A DNA stretch of 64,000 nt from Spiro-02 sp964465155 (GTDB taxonomy: Bacteria > Spirochaetota > Spirochaetia > Sphaerochaetales > Sphaerochaetaceae), in the NCBI GenBank assembly GCA_964465155.1, contig CAYXIH010000001.1, positions 96,307 through 160,306 of the forward strand. The letters are read 5' to 3'. Made by a program: the position numbers and the translations under genes. Below are positions 15,942-25,623 of the stretch, piece by piece (position 1 is the first letter of the stretch; the number at the start of each line of letters is the position of its first letter). The notes under the pieces were generated by a model. The model was not told where the DNA came from. It did no database searches and saw only the letters and a program-made list of their open reading frames with translations.

Positions 15942-16685
15942 ATGTCCGGCCACAGTAAATGGGCAACGATCAAACACAAGAAGGGTGCCGCGGATGCAAA
16001 ACGCGGGCAAATGTTCACAAAGCTGATCAAGGAAATCATGGTCGCAACGAAGATGGGTGGAGCAGAGCCCGATAGCAATGCACGCCTGCGCACCGCCATC
16101 CTCAAGGCCCGTGCCGAGAATATGCCCAAGGACAATATCGACAGGGCAATCAAGAAAGGTTCCGGCGAACTTGGCAACTCCGTATACTATGAGCTTACCT
16201 ACGAAGGATATGCACCTGGTGGTGTCGCCATCATCATCGACACCCTTACCGACAACAAGAACCGTACCGCAGCAGACGTGCGCAGCACGCTGACAAAGCT
16301 TGGTGGTTCCCTGGGTGCAACGGGTTGTGTCTCCTACATGTTCCAGACAAAGGGTGTCATCACCTATGATGCAACCAAATATGCAGAGGACATGATCTTT
16401 GAAGTCGCATTGGAAAACGGTGCCGAGGACGTGAATACCGATGATGGTATCATTGAAGTGACCACCGCTGCCTCCGATTTCGCAAACGTGCTGGAAGCTA
16501 TGCAGGCTGCTGGTTTCGAGCAGGAGAGCGCTGAGGTCGACAAGATTGCCGATACCACCGTCTCCCTCGATGCCGAGAAGGCCCGCAAGGTCATGAAGAT
16601 CGTTGACAAGCTCGAGGAACTCGAGGATGTACAGCAGGTCTCCACGAACCTTGACCTTCCAGACGACTACGAAGACGAAGAATAA
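15942..16685 (+). CDS. yebC: YebC/PmpR/TACO1-family protein
   Basis: A 247-residue member of the YebC family, now linked to translation of proline-rich stretches and earlier described as a transcription regulator. The N-terminus MSGHSKWATIKHKKG is the family hallmark, followed by GGAEPDSNARLR and the YEGYAPGG segment. AGAGG stands 6 nt before the ATG at 15942; a longer frame upstream is not used. It heads a block with ruvC, ruvA, ruvB and queA, a common bacterial arrangement. Confidence 0.97.
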   Translation: MSGHSKWATIKHKKGAADAKRGQMFTKLIKEIMVATKMGGAEPDSNARLRTAILKARAENMPKDNIDRAIKKGSGELGNSVYYELTYEGYAPGGVAIIIDTLTDNKNRTAADVRSTLTKLGGSLGATGCVSYMFQTKGVITYDATKYAEDMIFEVALENGAEDVNTDDGIIEVTTAASDFANVLEAMQAAGFEQESAEVDKIADTTVSLDAEKARKVMKIVDKLEELEDVQQVSTNLDLPDDYEDEE

Positions 16686-16689
16686 CAAT

Positions 16690-17181
16690 ATGCGTATCCT
16701 GGGGGTCGATCCAGGTTTTGCACAGACAGGCTGGGGTGTCGTCGACGTGGTCGGCGGTCGTTTCCGGCCTGTTTCTTTTGGTGTGGTCAAGACAACGACG
16801 GCACAGGAGCAGGGCCAACGGATTCATGAGATAGCTGTGAAGCTGGGAGAGGTTGCACTGCAGCACAATGTCCAATGTGTCTCGATGGAGGATATTTTCT
16901 TTGCGAAGAATGTATCCAGTGCCATTACGGTGGCGAAAGTTATCGGGGCAATTACACACCAATTCGTGGGGATGGGACTTGCTGTGAGGATGTTCTCCCC
17001 CATGCAGATCAAGACGACCGTCAGTGGGTATGGGCTTGCGGACAAGCATCAGGTGCAGGAGATGATCCGTCTGATGCTTGGCCTGCAGGAGATTCCCAAG
17101 CCTGACCATGCGGCGGATGCCCTGGCAGCCGCCATTTGCCTTGGTACCTTTGGTGCCACCGAGTTGAAGTTCCGGACGTAG
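16690..17181 (+). CDS. ruvC: Holliday junction resolvase RuvC
   Basis: A 163-residue RNase H-fold endonuclease that cuts Holliday junctions. Catalytic acidic residues are visible: D7 in GVDPG, E67 in SMEDIFF, and D139/H140 plus D143 in KPDHAADA. Length and order match the family exactly. The start 4 nt after yebC has only a weak purine stretch before it (GAAGAA), so translation may depend on yebC. Confidence 0.98.
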   Translation: MRILGVDPGFAQTGWGVVDVVGGRFRPVSFGVVKTTTAQEQGQRIHEIAVKLGEVALQHNVQCVSMEDIFFAKNVSSAITVAKVIGAITHQFVGMGLAVRMFSPMQIKTTVSGYGLADKHQVQEMIRLMLGLQEIPKPDHAADALAAAICLGTFGATELKFRT

Positions 17182-17190
17182 GAGGTCCAT

Positions 17191-17823
17191 ATGATCAACG
17201 CAGTCATAGGAGATATTGTCTATGTTGGTGCCCAGGAGCTGGTCCTGCGCTGCGGCCACATGGAGTATACCTTGCTCATCTCCTCTCAGTCCGCAAGCAG
17301 GCTCTCCAACCTACAAGGGGATTCGCGCAAGAATGTCAGGATGCTGACGTACCTGCAGCACCGTGAGGATGCGATGACCCTCTTTGGATTCTCCGACGAA
17401 GCCGAGCGGTCGGTCTTCATGCAGCTGCAGACGGTACAGGGAATTGGAAGCAAACAGGCGCTGAAGATCCTCAGTGGTGTCTCAGTCAAGAACCTGATCT
17501 GTGCCTTGGATGAGGGTGACCTGAAGACCCTCTCCCGGATCCCGGGAATAGGGAACAAGACGGGCCAGAAACTCATCCTTGCCCTGCGCAACAAACTGGT
17601 ACTGGACGAAGAGGGTTCGGGTACGGCAGTCCGACAGGAAGTGAGGCCAGACAACCGGTTCAGTGAATTGGAAGAGGCCCTTTCCGATATGGGATATGAT
17701 AAGAAGAAAGTTTCCTTGGTGATTGCCCGGCTTGCCGCTGAACAAGCCGCTGCAATGGAAGGAATGGGACAGCACGAGTCGGAGGAACTTCTGTTCCGCT
17801 TGGCTATCGTAGCATTGGGGTAA
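17191..17823 (+). CDS. ruvA: Holliday junction DNA helicase subunit RuvA
   Basis: A 210-residue protein that binds the four-way junction and loads RuvB. It has the N-terminal OB fold, two helix-hairpin-helix motifs (VQGIGSKQALKIL near residues 80-92 and IPGIGNKTGQKL near 115-126) and a C-terminal helical domain that contacts RuvB. A strong Shine-Dalgarno AGGAGG stands 6 nt before the ATG. Confidence 0.98.
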   Translation: MINAVIGDIVYVGAQELVLRCGHMEYTLLISSQSASRLSNLQGDSRKNVRMLTYLQHREDAMTLFGFSDEAERSVFMQLQTVQGIGSKQALKILSGVSVKNLICALDEGDLKTLSRIPGIGNKTGQKLILALRNKLVLDEEGSGTAVRQEVRPDNRFSELEEALSDMGYDKKKVSLVIARLAAEQAAAMEGMGQHESEELLFRLAIVALG

Positions 17824-17826
17824 GGC

Positions 17827-18915
17827 ATGGATGAGCAAGATGGATTCGATTTCGATAATTCTCTGAAGGATTTGGATGAACTCCAGAGGCAGTCCGTCAT
17901 GTCCACTGCGTTCCAGCAGGAGGCTGACGTTCAGGAAAACGTCCTGCGTCCCAAGATGCTCTGTGACTTCCAAGGCCAGCAACGGCTGAAGGAGAACCTC
18001 GCCGTGTTCATACAAGCCGCCCGCGAGCGACATGAGGCATTGGACCACACCTTCCTCATCGGCCCTCCCGGACTGGGCAAGACTACACTGGCTTCTATCA
18101 TAGCCAACGAGATGGGGGCGGAGATCCGCATGACCAGCGCACCTGCGCTGGACAAGCCCAAGGACCTTGCCGGTATCCTGACAAACGTCACCGAGGGAAG
18201 TGTCTTCTTCATCGATGAGATCCATCGTCTCAAGCCTGCGTTGGAGGAGATGCTCTACATTGCCATGGAAGACTTTGAGATCGACTGGGTCATCGGCCAA
18301 GGGCCGGCTGCCCGTACCATGCGCATCCCATTGCCTCGTTTCACGCTGGTGGGAGCTACCACCAAGGCAGGGCAAGTCTCATCGCCGCTGCATAGCCGTT
18401 TTGGCATCACGTGCCACATCGAGTTCTACAACGAGCAGGAGCTTGCAAGCATCATCACACGCAGCGCATCGATCATCGATACGCAGATTGAGACCGATGC
18501 GGTGCTCCTTTTGGCAAAGTGTGCGAGGGGAACGCCCCGCATCGCCAACAGGCTCCTGCGGCGCCTGCGGGACTTTGCATTGGTGATGGGTGATGGTTGT
18601 ATTACTACCGATATCGTGCACCATGGTATCGACCGCCTGGGCATAGACCTCAATGGGCTTGAGGAACAGGACCGCAACATCCTCAGGACCATCATCAATT
18701 TCTATGGAGGTGGTCCCGTCGGGGCAGAAACACTCTCCATCTCAGTAGGGGAGGCAATCGAGTCCCTTGAGGATTTCTACGAACCCTACCTCATCCAAAA
18801 AGGATATCTCAAACGGACACCCCGTGGCCGCATGGTCACGCTCAAAGCCTACGAGTTGTTGGGTATCCCTTGTACAAGGAACGACATACATGAAAACCAA
18901 GGACTTCTCTTTTGA
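17827..18915 (+). CDS. ruvB: Holliday junction branch migration ATPase RuvB
   Basis: A 362-residue AAA+ motor. Walker A GPPGLGKT is at 79-86, Walker B FFIDEIHRL with D130-E131, sensor 1 in VGATTKAG, sensor 2 arginine in GTPRIANRLLRR, and the winged-helix end QKGYLKRTPRGR. It starts 3 nt after ruvA, and its 3' end overlaps queA by 26 nt. Confidence 0.98.
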   Translation: MDEQDGFDFDNSLKDLDELQRQSVMSTAFQQEADVQENVLRPKMLCDFQGQQRLKENLAVFIQAARERHEALDHTFLIGPPGLGKTTLASIIANEMGAEIRMTSAPALDKPKDLAGILTNVTEGSVFFIDEIHRLKPALEEMLYIAMEDFEIDWVIGQGPAARTMRIPLPRFTLVGATTKAGQVSSPLHSRFGITCHIEFYNEQELASIITRSASIIDTQIETDAVLLLAKCARGTPRIANRLLRRLRDFALVMGDGCITTDIVHHGIDRLGIDLNGLEEQDRNILRTIINFYGGGPVGAETLSISVGEAIESLEDFYEPYLIQKGYLKRTPRGRMVTLKAYELLGIPCTRNDIHENQGLLF

Positions 18916-19930
18916 GCTTCCAGATTCTCAGATAGCACAGACTCCCGCTGACAAGCGCGGTGGGGACCGCCTGCTGGTCATAGATCGCAACACCGGTGCT
19001 TGGACTGACTCCCAGATGGTCCAGTTCCCTTCATTCCTCGAGCCAGGTTCCCTGTTGGTCGTCAACGACAGCAAGGTCCGCAAGGCACGTGTCTATGGAC
19101 AGAGTGAGACTGGTGGGATAGTTGAATTCCTCTTCTTGGAGGAGAACCTTGACCATAGCTGGCAGGCAATGGTCACAAAGAGCAAGAAGCAGGTCCCAGG
19201 AAAGCGGTTTGCCTTCCTCGACCCGCAGGGGAATGTGCTCCGAAGTGGAGTAATCCTCTCTGCCAATGAGGATGGGACCCGCACAGTTGGCTTCGACGCT
19301 CCCCTTGACGAGGAGTTCTTCCATGTATGTGGCCATGTTCCATTGCCCCCCTACATCAAGCGTGACGACACGTTCTCCGACGAATCGCGCTACCAGACTG
19401 TCTATGCCCATGAGGAGGGGTCCGTTGCAGCTCCGACTGCAGGCCTGCACTTCACCCAGCAGATTCTTGATGAGATACAAGCAAAGGGGATCGAGACTGT
19501 CCGTGTGACGTTGCATGTCGGTCCTGGTACATTCCTCCCAGTCAGAAGCGAGCGGGTGGAAGACCACCATATGCATTACGAGCGGTATGAAGTGAGCCCG
19601 GAGACTGCCGATGCCATCAATCGTGCAAAGCGCGAGGGCCGCAAGATTGTCGCGACGGGCACCACGAGCGTACGGACGCTGGAGTCAGCTTGGGATCCCC
19701 AGCTGAAGCAGGTGCGCAGCGGTGTAGGACGTACAAATATCTTTATTGTCCCAGGCTATACATTCCAGGTAGTGGACCAGTTGCTGACCAACTTCCACAC
19801 CCCTGAATCGACATTGCTGATGCTCGTCAGTGCATTTGCGGGACGAGAGCATATGCTTGCGGCCTACAACCATGCAGTCGAGGCCGGCTATCGTTTCTTC
19901 TCGTATGGAGATGCTACGTTCCTGAAATAA
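18890..19930 (+). CDS. queA: S-adenosylmethionine:tRNA ribosyltransferase-isomerase QueA
   Basis: A 346-residue enzyme that moves the ribosyl part of SAM to preQ1 in tRNA, making epoxyqueuosine. Family segments DFSFELP, QTPADKRGGDRLLVID, APTAGLHFT, HVGPGTFLPV and NFHTPESTLLMLVSAF are all present. The start at 18890 lies inside ruvB, with AAGGA about 8 nt upstream. It shares the queuosine pathway with tgt at 44.3 kb. Confidence 0.98.
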   Translation: MKTKDFSFELPDSQIAQTPADKRGGDRLLVIDRNTGAWTDSQMVQFPSFLEPGSLLVVNDSKVRKARVYGQSETGGIVEFLFLEENLDHSWQAMVTKSKKQVPGKRFAFLDPQGNVLRSGVILSANEDGTRTVGFDAPLDEEFFHVCGHVPLPPYIKRDDTFSDESRYQTVYAHEEGSVAAPTAGLHFTQQILDEIQAKGIETVRVTLHVGPGTFLPVRSERVEDHHMHYERYEVSPETADAINRAKREGRKIVATGTTSVRTLESAWDPQLKQVRSGVGRTNIFIVPGYTFQVVDQLLTNFHTPESTLLMLVSAFAGREHMLAAYNHAVEAGYRFFSYGDATFLK

Positions 19931-19933
19931 CCA

Positions 19934-20560
19934 TCATCTTGCGATGGCGCCACTGTCCGAAAGAATATTGCAGACCATGGCGCTGATTTCCTCTCGGCTG
20001 AGCGTTCCGTCTATGCGGACGAATTTTGTCCCTTCCGGCAACGCACTGAAAATGCGTTCATAGTTGGAACGGACCTTCAGCAGGAAATCCCGATGCTCGA
20101 AGAGTTCGCGTTCGTTGCCACGGCTTGCGATGCGCTGCATGCAGACATCCACCGGTGTATCGATGTAGAACAGAAACTGCGGGGCAGGGTAGTCATTCAA
20201 CCGTTGGACCGTATCAAAGCCACATTCAACCGACTGGTACGCCAAGGAAGAGTAGAGGTACCGGTCACAGATGACCAGGTGACCTTCGTCAAGTTTCCTG
20301 TTGATTCCATGCACTGGATTGTTCAGATGGTCTTCCCTGTCTGCCGCATAGAGCATTGCCAGCGCCAAGGGGGTGGTGACAGTTTGCTTTTGCAACACGC
20401 CACGGACAACACGGCCGATCGCATTGGAAGTAGGCTCGAACGTTGCATGGCACAAGCGGTCTTGCTTGTCGCACGCCTCTGCAAGCAAACGCATCTGCGT
20501 GGTGGTTCCTGCACCATCAAGTCCTTCAAAAACGACAAAATTCTTCAAAACTGTATCCAT
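19934..20560 (-). CDS. tmk: Thymidylate kinase with a non-canonical P-loop
   Basis: A 208-residue kinase expected to make dTDP from dTMP. The P-loop is FEGLDGAGTTTQ: the invariant Walker lysine is replaced by Thr19. The rest of the family is intact: FEPTSNAIGR for the substrate-site arginine region, DRYLYSSLAYQ and a short LID with RGNERE. The ATG at 20560 was chosen because GGGAGG stands upstream and the protein then begins MDTVLKNFVV. It converges with queA, 3 nt apart. I believe related spirochaete sequences share this change, but could not check. Confidence 0.9.
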   Translation of the reverse strand: MDTVLKNFVVFEGLDGAGTTTQMRLLAEACDKQDRLCHATFEPTSNAIGRVVRGVLQKQTVTTPLALAMLYAADREDHLNNPVHGINRKLDEGHLVICDRYLYSSLAYQSVECGFDTVQRLNDYPAPQFLFYIDTPVDVCMQRIASRGNERELFEHRDFLLKVRSNYERIFSALPEGTKFVRIDGTLSREEISAMVCNILSDSGAIAR

Positions 20561-20588
20561 GTTCCGACTGTTCCTCCCACTAGAACAT

Positions 20589-20617
20589 AGCATACACAAA
20601 AAAAGAGAGCAGGACAA
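20589..20617 (-). promoter_or_regulatory. Promoter of tmk
   Basis: On the minus strand TTGTCC (20612-20617) and TATGCT (20589-20594) are separated by 17 nt. The leader of about 22 nt contains GGGAGG. Confidence 0.6.
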
Positions 20618-20650
20618 TTGAAACTCTTTGGAGAAACTCTGTTCAAGATA

Positions 20651-20680
20651 CTGTCAAACGGCATGTTTTGAAGATATACT
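20651..20680 (+). promoter_or_regulatory. Candidate promoter of tamB-bamA
   Basis: CTGTCA (20651-20656), an 18-nt spacer and TATACT (20675-20680), about 60 nt before the tamB start. Confidence 0.4.
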
Positions 20681-20745
20681 CAATACAGAAGGCACCTTGT
20701 CAACGCAGGGTGAAATTGCCACATGCTGAGGAACTGAGTGTCAGA

Positions 20746-23700
20746 ATGAAGTATCATACGACGCCATCTACGGTAATCATCTCTTTTCTCCTGCTCCTGC
20801 TCTCAGTAACGCTGGTGTGGGGTGGCATGACGTTCCTTGGACTCAAGGATCCTACTACGGTCATGGCCTCCGACTTGGTCTCCTCGCTTGATACCGATGG
20901 TCCGGTCCGTGTCTCGATATCTTCAATCGAGAGAGACCTGTTTCGGCAAGTGGTGGTCAAGGACCTCTCGGTATCCGTCAAGAACCCAGCGGGAACCTAT
21001 GATACGGTGGCGACAATAGAATCGGTGAGCATCCACAAGTCGCTGCAGCATGTCCTGGCTTCGTTGTTTGGCGGCGATACACAGTTTGTTGTAGATATCG
21101 ACGGACTCACCGCTGTCGTGGATGATGCACTGCTGGCATCCCTTGGGGCACTCGCCCCTGCTTCGGCGACAGGATCTTCTCCATCCAAGCTTATCGAATC
21201 ATGGCTCAAGCGCAGCTCGTTCGAAGTGCATCTCAACCAAGCCTCCGCAAAGCTCGACTTGCAGGCTCTCCAGCTGCAGGTCTCGGGGATCAACGGGAAT
21301 CTTCTGTTGGGTCCAGACCTCGCCATTGGCAACAGCAACCTCAAGATTGATGCAGTGGAAGGGAATATCAACATTGGCAATGACATGCTCAAGCCCCGGC
21401 TTTCAAACCTTTCGGCATCTATCCAGCGCAATGCGTCGGGGACCCTGCGCCTCTCGGCCTCAATGGTCAACAACCATCTGTCGTTCCCCGGCGGTTCGGC
21501 GTCCGTTGGCAACATCAACATCTGGACCGATGTCAGCGACCTGCAATTTACATCCCTCTCTAAAGGAATTGCACTCTATTCCCTGGATTCGATCATAGCC
21601 ACGTACGGCCTGTATACGATTGACATGGCGAAGATCACGGGGTCCGTGGCACTCTCTGGAGATGGATCGGTCGAAGCTACCGTAGCCCCAGCCGCAGTCA
21701 ATGCCATAGCTGAAATTGACGGCCAACACTACCAAGTCTCCATTCCGACATCCAAGCTGGCAGGGAAGTTCAGTGCTGACGGTACTGTGTCCGCTACGTT
21801 CAGCCTGAGCACCAATTCCCCGGTGTCGGCCATCGTCAATGATGCCGATATCCTCAACCTCAGCAATATCTCTGCCAACATCCAAGGGGGAGGGACCAGC
21901 TACAACGGAAGCATCCGGTGGAAGAACCTCTGGATAGCCGATGCAAACGCCTTTGAGGACCTGTTGTCTGGCCTGCTGGATGTGAAGCAGCTTCCGTTGC
22001 AGAAGTTTGGGAGTACCGATGGGCAAGTCAATATAGGCATCACACCAGGAACATTCATCGCAGAGCTGTACAGCAAGCTCGATATCGGCTTGGAGGACAT
22101 GGTTCCATCGCAACTCACTGGTATCCTCACGGCGTCTGCTGATTATGACCGGGCGACCCATGCAATGAACATCTATGGCCAGATAGAAGATTTCACCATG
22201 GATTCAGTGCCTGGTACCACCAAGGTGCTGGTGACATTTGGTACCGACGCTGACAACCTGACGGACCTTACCCTGCAAGTTGAAAATAGCGAAGCGGGAA
22301 TCTCCCTTGATGCACAAGCCACGCTTCCCGAACAGGCCATCAACGCCCAGTTGCGGTTGACTGAATTTGCCCCCAGCGCCTTCTCAGGCCTGACACGCCA
22401 ATATGCGCCATTCCTTGATTCCTACATCGACCTCAAGACTCGGATCAACGGTACCTTCTTGGTGGATGCCCTTCCTGGAAATGGAAAGCTGGTACCCTTT
22501 GATGCTCGCACCTCGTTCGAGCTGGCAATAGTGGATCTCCAAGTGGGTGACCGTTTCTTCAACGGAGCATCGACGTTCGCCGGGACGCTCACAGACGATT
22601 TGCTGGATATCCAGACGTTCACTGCCACGACAGAAGGGTATCGCCTGCAATATACGGGTTCCATCCAGTTGGAGCACATGCTTCCGCAAGGACAATTGCG
22701 TGTCGAGCTTGCCGAGGATGGATCGAACCTGGTGCAGGTGGATTTCTCATTGCTGCCTCCGCAGCGGTATCAGTTCGATATCACAAGCGGGCTCCTCAAG
22801 TCTGTCTCCATGACCGGTGAGATGACGTTGCAGGACAAGAACATCATCCAAAGCAATGCACAGCTGCATGCCTTGGACATGGAATATCCCATTGACCTGC
22901 GTGTCGACATGGCACAAGCTACGATGGACATGCGGACTTCCGGTCTCTCCATCGGTTTCATGCTCAATGACAACGGACGCATGAGAGCTTCGGTGAAGGC
23001 TGATTCCTTTACCCTTCCGATGTTTGGTGACCTGCAGGTTCCAATGGTCATCAACGGGGACCTGCAGCTGGTGATCCCGATGGATACGTATGCATGGGAC
23101 CTGCAGCTGAACGATTTCAAGGTAGTGAATCTCCCAGCCGTTGAGTCGGTGGGGAGCCTCTCCCTCGACTTGTCCGTGGATGCTTCCCACCTTGCGATCG
23201 ACAACATTGTCTGGGATTCAGTGTTTGGAGAGCCGATGGAGGGGCAGCTCAGTCTTCAGGCTGCGTCCCTTGCCGACCTGGTGAAAAAGAACGTCACAGA
23301 TGGGAAGTTCCTCTTCTACCTGGACGGAGGACCTGGTGAAAGCATTTCCATTTCCTTGTTCGAGCCAACAGACCAGCGCGGGACTGTCGAAGGCATGCTG
23401 GACATCAAGTCGTTCATGCTAGGCAGAGTGTCCCCATCCTTGAGTGAGATGGAGACTTCACTCTCATTGGTTGGCACCAGCGACCTGCAGCAACACATCT
23501 CCTTGGATGGAAAACTCAACTTGCGCGAACGGTTCCAAGATCCTGAAAATCTCAATGTGGATGCCAACCTCCTGATAACGGACGACTTGGTCAAACTCTA
23601 TGGAATCATGGTTGAGAATGGGCCCCTGTCGGTCAGGGATGCATTGGTCTCGGTCAACTTCTCCACCGGTGAAGCTGAACTGGGGCTCCAGACCAAGTAC

Positions 23701-25590
23701 ATCGTGCAGAACGCTGACCGACCCAGGACCTATGGTGGAACATTTGGCCTCAAGGCAGTCCTTCCTCTGGACAAGGGGGTCATGAGCTTCAACGACGGAT
23801 ATGACAAAGTGCTGGGCATGTACCACACCCTGATGGATGATGTCAGCGATGACTCTCCATTTGTATTGGATCTCTCGATCCGGGATGTGGTTGTCGGTGA
23901 CGACTACACCATCCCAGACGGCAACTACACCATCTCCCTGGGCTCGGGCCAAGCAACGGTCATTGGAGGAGTTCCCACGGAGGCTCCGAATATCAACGGG
24001 AGCTACAGGTTCTCCGACGGTGCCATTGACCTGCGCATAGATCCTTCGTTCCTGCTGGGCTTCCATATGAAAGGCACCCTCCTGGGGCGAAACATCTCAG
24101 TTCGGGTTACTGACATCTTCTTCCCACTGCCGTTGATCAACGCGACATTCCTCAAGCCAATCTTGAAGTTCCACAAGGGTGACGTGCATGGCGACATCTG
24201 GATTACCGGAGACCCGCTCTCTCCCAACTTCTATGGGATGGCATGGGCGGATAGGATTGACTTGTGGGTCTTCTGGGTTCCCGACGACATCATTTCCCTG
24301 AAGAATCCTGTTGTGTCCATGGAAGAGGGGTTTGCTACGACAAGCCTGACGCCATTGACGGCAACCAGCAGCCGGACCGGTGAGATCGTCACTGGCCTGG
24401 GCAAAGCCTCCGTCAACCTGGACGGATGGATGCTTGACTATTATGACGTGGAAGCCCAAGTTCCTGACAAGCCTGTATTCGTGCGGATTCCGATCCTTGG
24501 CGCCGACATTGACATCCAAGGGTATGGTGCTGGCAATTTCTTCCTGCATGGAACCAACGACGTGACATGGATCTCCGGCGACTTCCTCATCGATGATACA
24601 TCGATCAGCTTTGGTGTGGACGGACTTCCTGCATGGTATGTGCCCGTAGAAGGTGGAAAATCTTCTACCGATGTGTCGGTGACCACTGGCAAGAATGTGA
24701 ACTTCTATTTCCCGACTGCCGATTCTCCGATCATCACGGCAACTATCGACGAGGGGCAGCACATCACGTTCACGTATGATCATACCACAGATACCACTAC
24801 TGCAGATGGTGTGCTTGCCTTCAGAAGTGGTGAGATCTACTACTTCCAGAAGAACTTCTATATCACCCAAGGTTCCCTGAAGTTCCGCACCGACGTGTTT
24901 ACCAATGAGATTGTCCCGGTCATCAACATGCGTGCACGCATGCGTGACCTTGACGCGAATGGAAACAAAGTCGATATATACCTGGTGCTTCAGGATTCTA
25001 CGCTGGACAATATCTCTCCATACTTTGAGAGCGTCCCATCCTTGACCACGAATGAAATCATGGAAATCCTGGGGCAGAGCATCCTTCCGTCCAGTGCATA
25101 TGGGCAGGTGAATGTCTCTTCGGTCGTCTCCCTGGCAGCGACGGCCACCGATGTGATCAGCAGGCTTGGATTGATAGGTTCCAGTACTTCGGGACTTACA
25201 AATTCCATCAAGACTTCACTCGGTCTTGACATGTTTACGTTAAGAAGTAACATTGTGCAGAATATATTGTTTGATGTGTTGCCGGGCAACACCTTGGGAT
25301 ATACCAACGCAAGTCCATTGGCACGGTACTTGGACAATACGACGATATCTTTGGGCAAATATATTGGGAGTGATTTCTTCCTCCAGGGGATGATACACTT
25401 CTCGGCTTCTCCGTATGGCCAGGGTGGGGGATTCTTCCTCGCCGAGGACTTGGAGGTGGATATGGAACTGTCGGTGGAATGGGCGAATCCCGTAGGGACC
25501 TTCTCGCTGTTCACACAGCCAGATGAGTTGTCCCTCTTTAGTATTTTGGATACTATAGGGTTCAGCGTTACCAAGCGAATTGAATTCTAG
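20746..25590 (+). CDS. tamB: TamB/DUF490-family translocation and assembly protein
   Basis: A 1614-residue protein of the AsmA/TamB type, thought to span the periplasm as a lipid-conducting beta-groove. One N-terminal membrane segment (about residues 8-30, VIISFLLLLLSVTLVWGG) is followed by a very long repeat of beta-strands rich in Ile/Leu/Val alternating with Ser/Thr/Asp. The last 350 residues match the DUF490 domain (FRSGEIYYFQKNFYITQGSLKF, LTTNEIMEILGQ). The ATG at 20746 begins just before the membrane segment. It stands immediately upstream of bamA, the usual pairing for an envelope assembly module. Confidence 0.92.
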   Translation: MKYHTTPSTVIISFLLLLLSVTLVWGGMTFLGLKDPTTVMASDLVSSLDTDGPVRVSISSIERDLFRQVVVKDLSVSVKNPAGTYDTVATIESVSIHKSLQHVLASLFGGDTQFVVDIDGLTAVVDDALLASLGALAPASATGSSPSKLIESWLKRSSFEVHLNQASAKLDLQALQLQVSGINGNLLLGPDLAIGNSNLKIDAVEGNINIGNDMLKPRLSNLSASIQRNASGTLRLSASMVNNHLSFPGGSASVGNINIWTDVSDLQFTSLSKGIALYSLDSIIATYGLYTIDMAKITGSVALSGDGSVEATVAPAAVNAIAEIDGQHYQVSIPTSKLAGKFSADGTVSATFSLSTNSPVSAIVNDADILNLSNISANIQGGGTSYNGSIRWKNLWIADANAFEDLLSGLLDVKQLPLQKFGSTDGQVNIGITPGTFIAELYSKLDIGLEDMVPSQLTGILTASADYDRATHAMNIYGQIEDFTMDSVPGTTKVLVTFGTDADNLTDLTLQVENSEAGISLDAQATLPEQAINAQLRLTEFAPSAFSGLTRQYAPFLDSYIDLKTRINGTFLVDALPGNGKLVPFDARTSFELAIVDLQVGDRFFNGASTFAGTLTDDLLDIQTFTATTEGYRLQYTGSIQLEHMLPQGQLRVELAEDGSNLVQVDFSLLPPQRYQFDITSGLLKSVSMTGEMTLQDKNIIQSNAQLHALDMEYPIDLRVDMAQATMDMRTSGLSIGFMLNDNGRMRASVKADSFTLPMFGDLQVPMVINGDLQLVIPMDTYAWDLQLNDFKVVNLPAVESVGSLSLDLSVDASHLAIDNIVWDSVFGEPMEGQLSLQAASLADLVKKNVTDGKFLFYLDGGPGESISISLFEPTDQRGTVEGMLDIKSFMLGRVSPSLSEMETSLSLVGTSDLQQHISLDGKLNLRERFQDPENLNVDANLLITDDLVKLYGIMVENGPLSVRDALVSVNFSTGEAELGLQTKYIVQNADRPRTYGGTFGLKAVLPLDKGVMSFNDGYDKVLGMYHTLMDDVSDDSPFVLDLSIRDVVVGDDYTIPDGNYTISLGSGQATVIGGVPTEAPNINGSYRFSDGAIDLRIDPSFLLGFHMKGTLLGRNISVRVTDIFFPLPLINATFLKPILKFHKGDVHGDIWITGDPLSPNFYGMAWADRIDLWVFWVPDDIISLKNPVVSMEEGFATTSLTPLTATSSRTGEIVTGLGKASVNLDGWMLDYYDVEAQVPDKPVFVRIPILGADIDIQGYGAGNFFLHGTNDVTWISGDFLIDDTSISFGVDGLPAWYVPVEGGKSSTDVSVTTGKNVNFYFPTADSPIITATIDEGQHITFTYDHTTDTTTADGVLAFRSGEIYYFQKNFYITQGSLKFRTDVFTNEIVPVINMRARMRDLDANGNKVDIYLVLQDSTLDNISPYFESVPSLTTNEIMEILGQSILPSSAYGQVNVSSVVSLAATATDVISRLGLIGSSTSGLTNSIKTSLGLDMFTLRSNIVQNILFDVLPGNTLGYTNASPLARYLDNTTISLGKYIGSDFFLQGMIHFSASPYGQGGGFFLAEDLEVDMELSVEWANPVGTFSLFTQPDELSLFSILDTIGFSVTKRIEF

Positions 25591-25623
25591 AACATTGCAA
25601 ACTGAAGTAGGCAAGGAGTTTAC

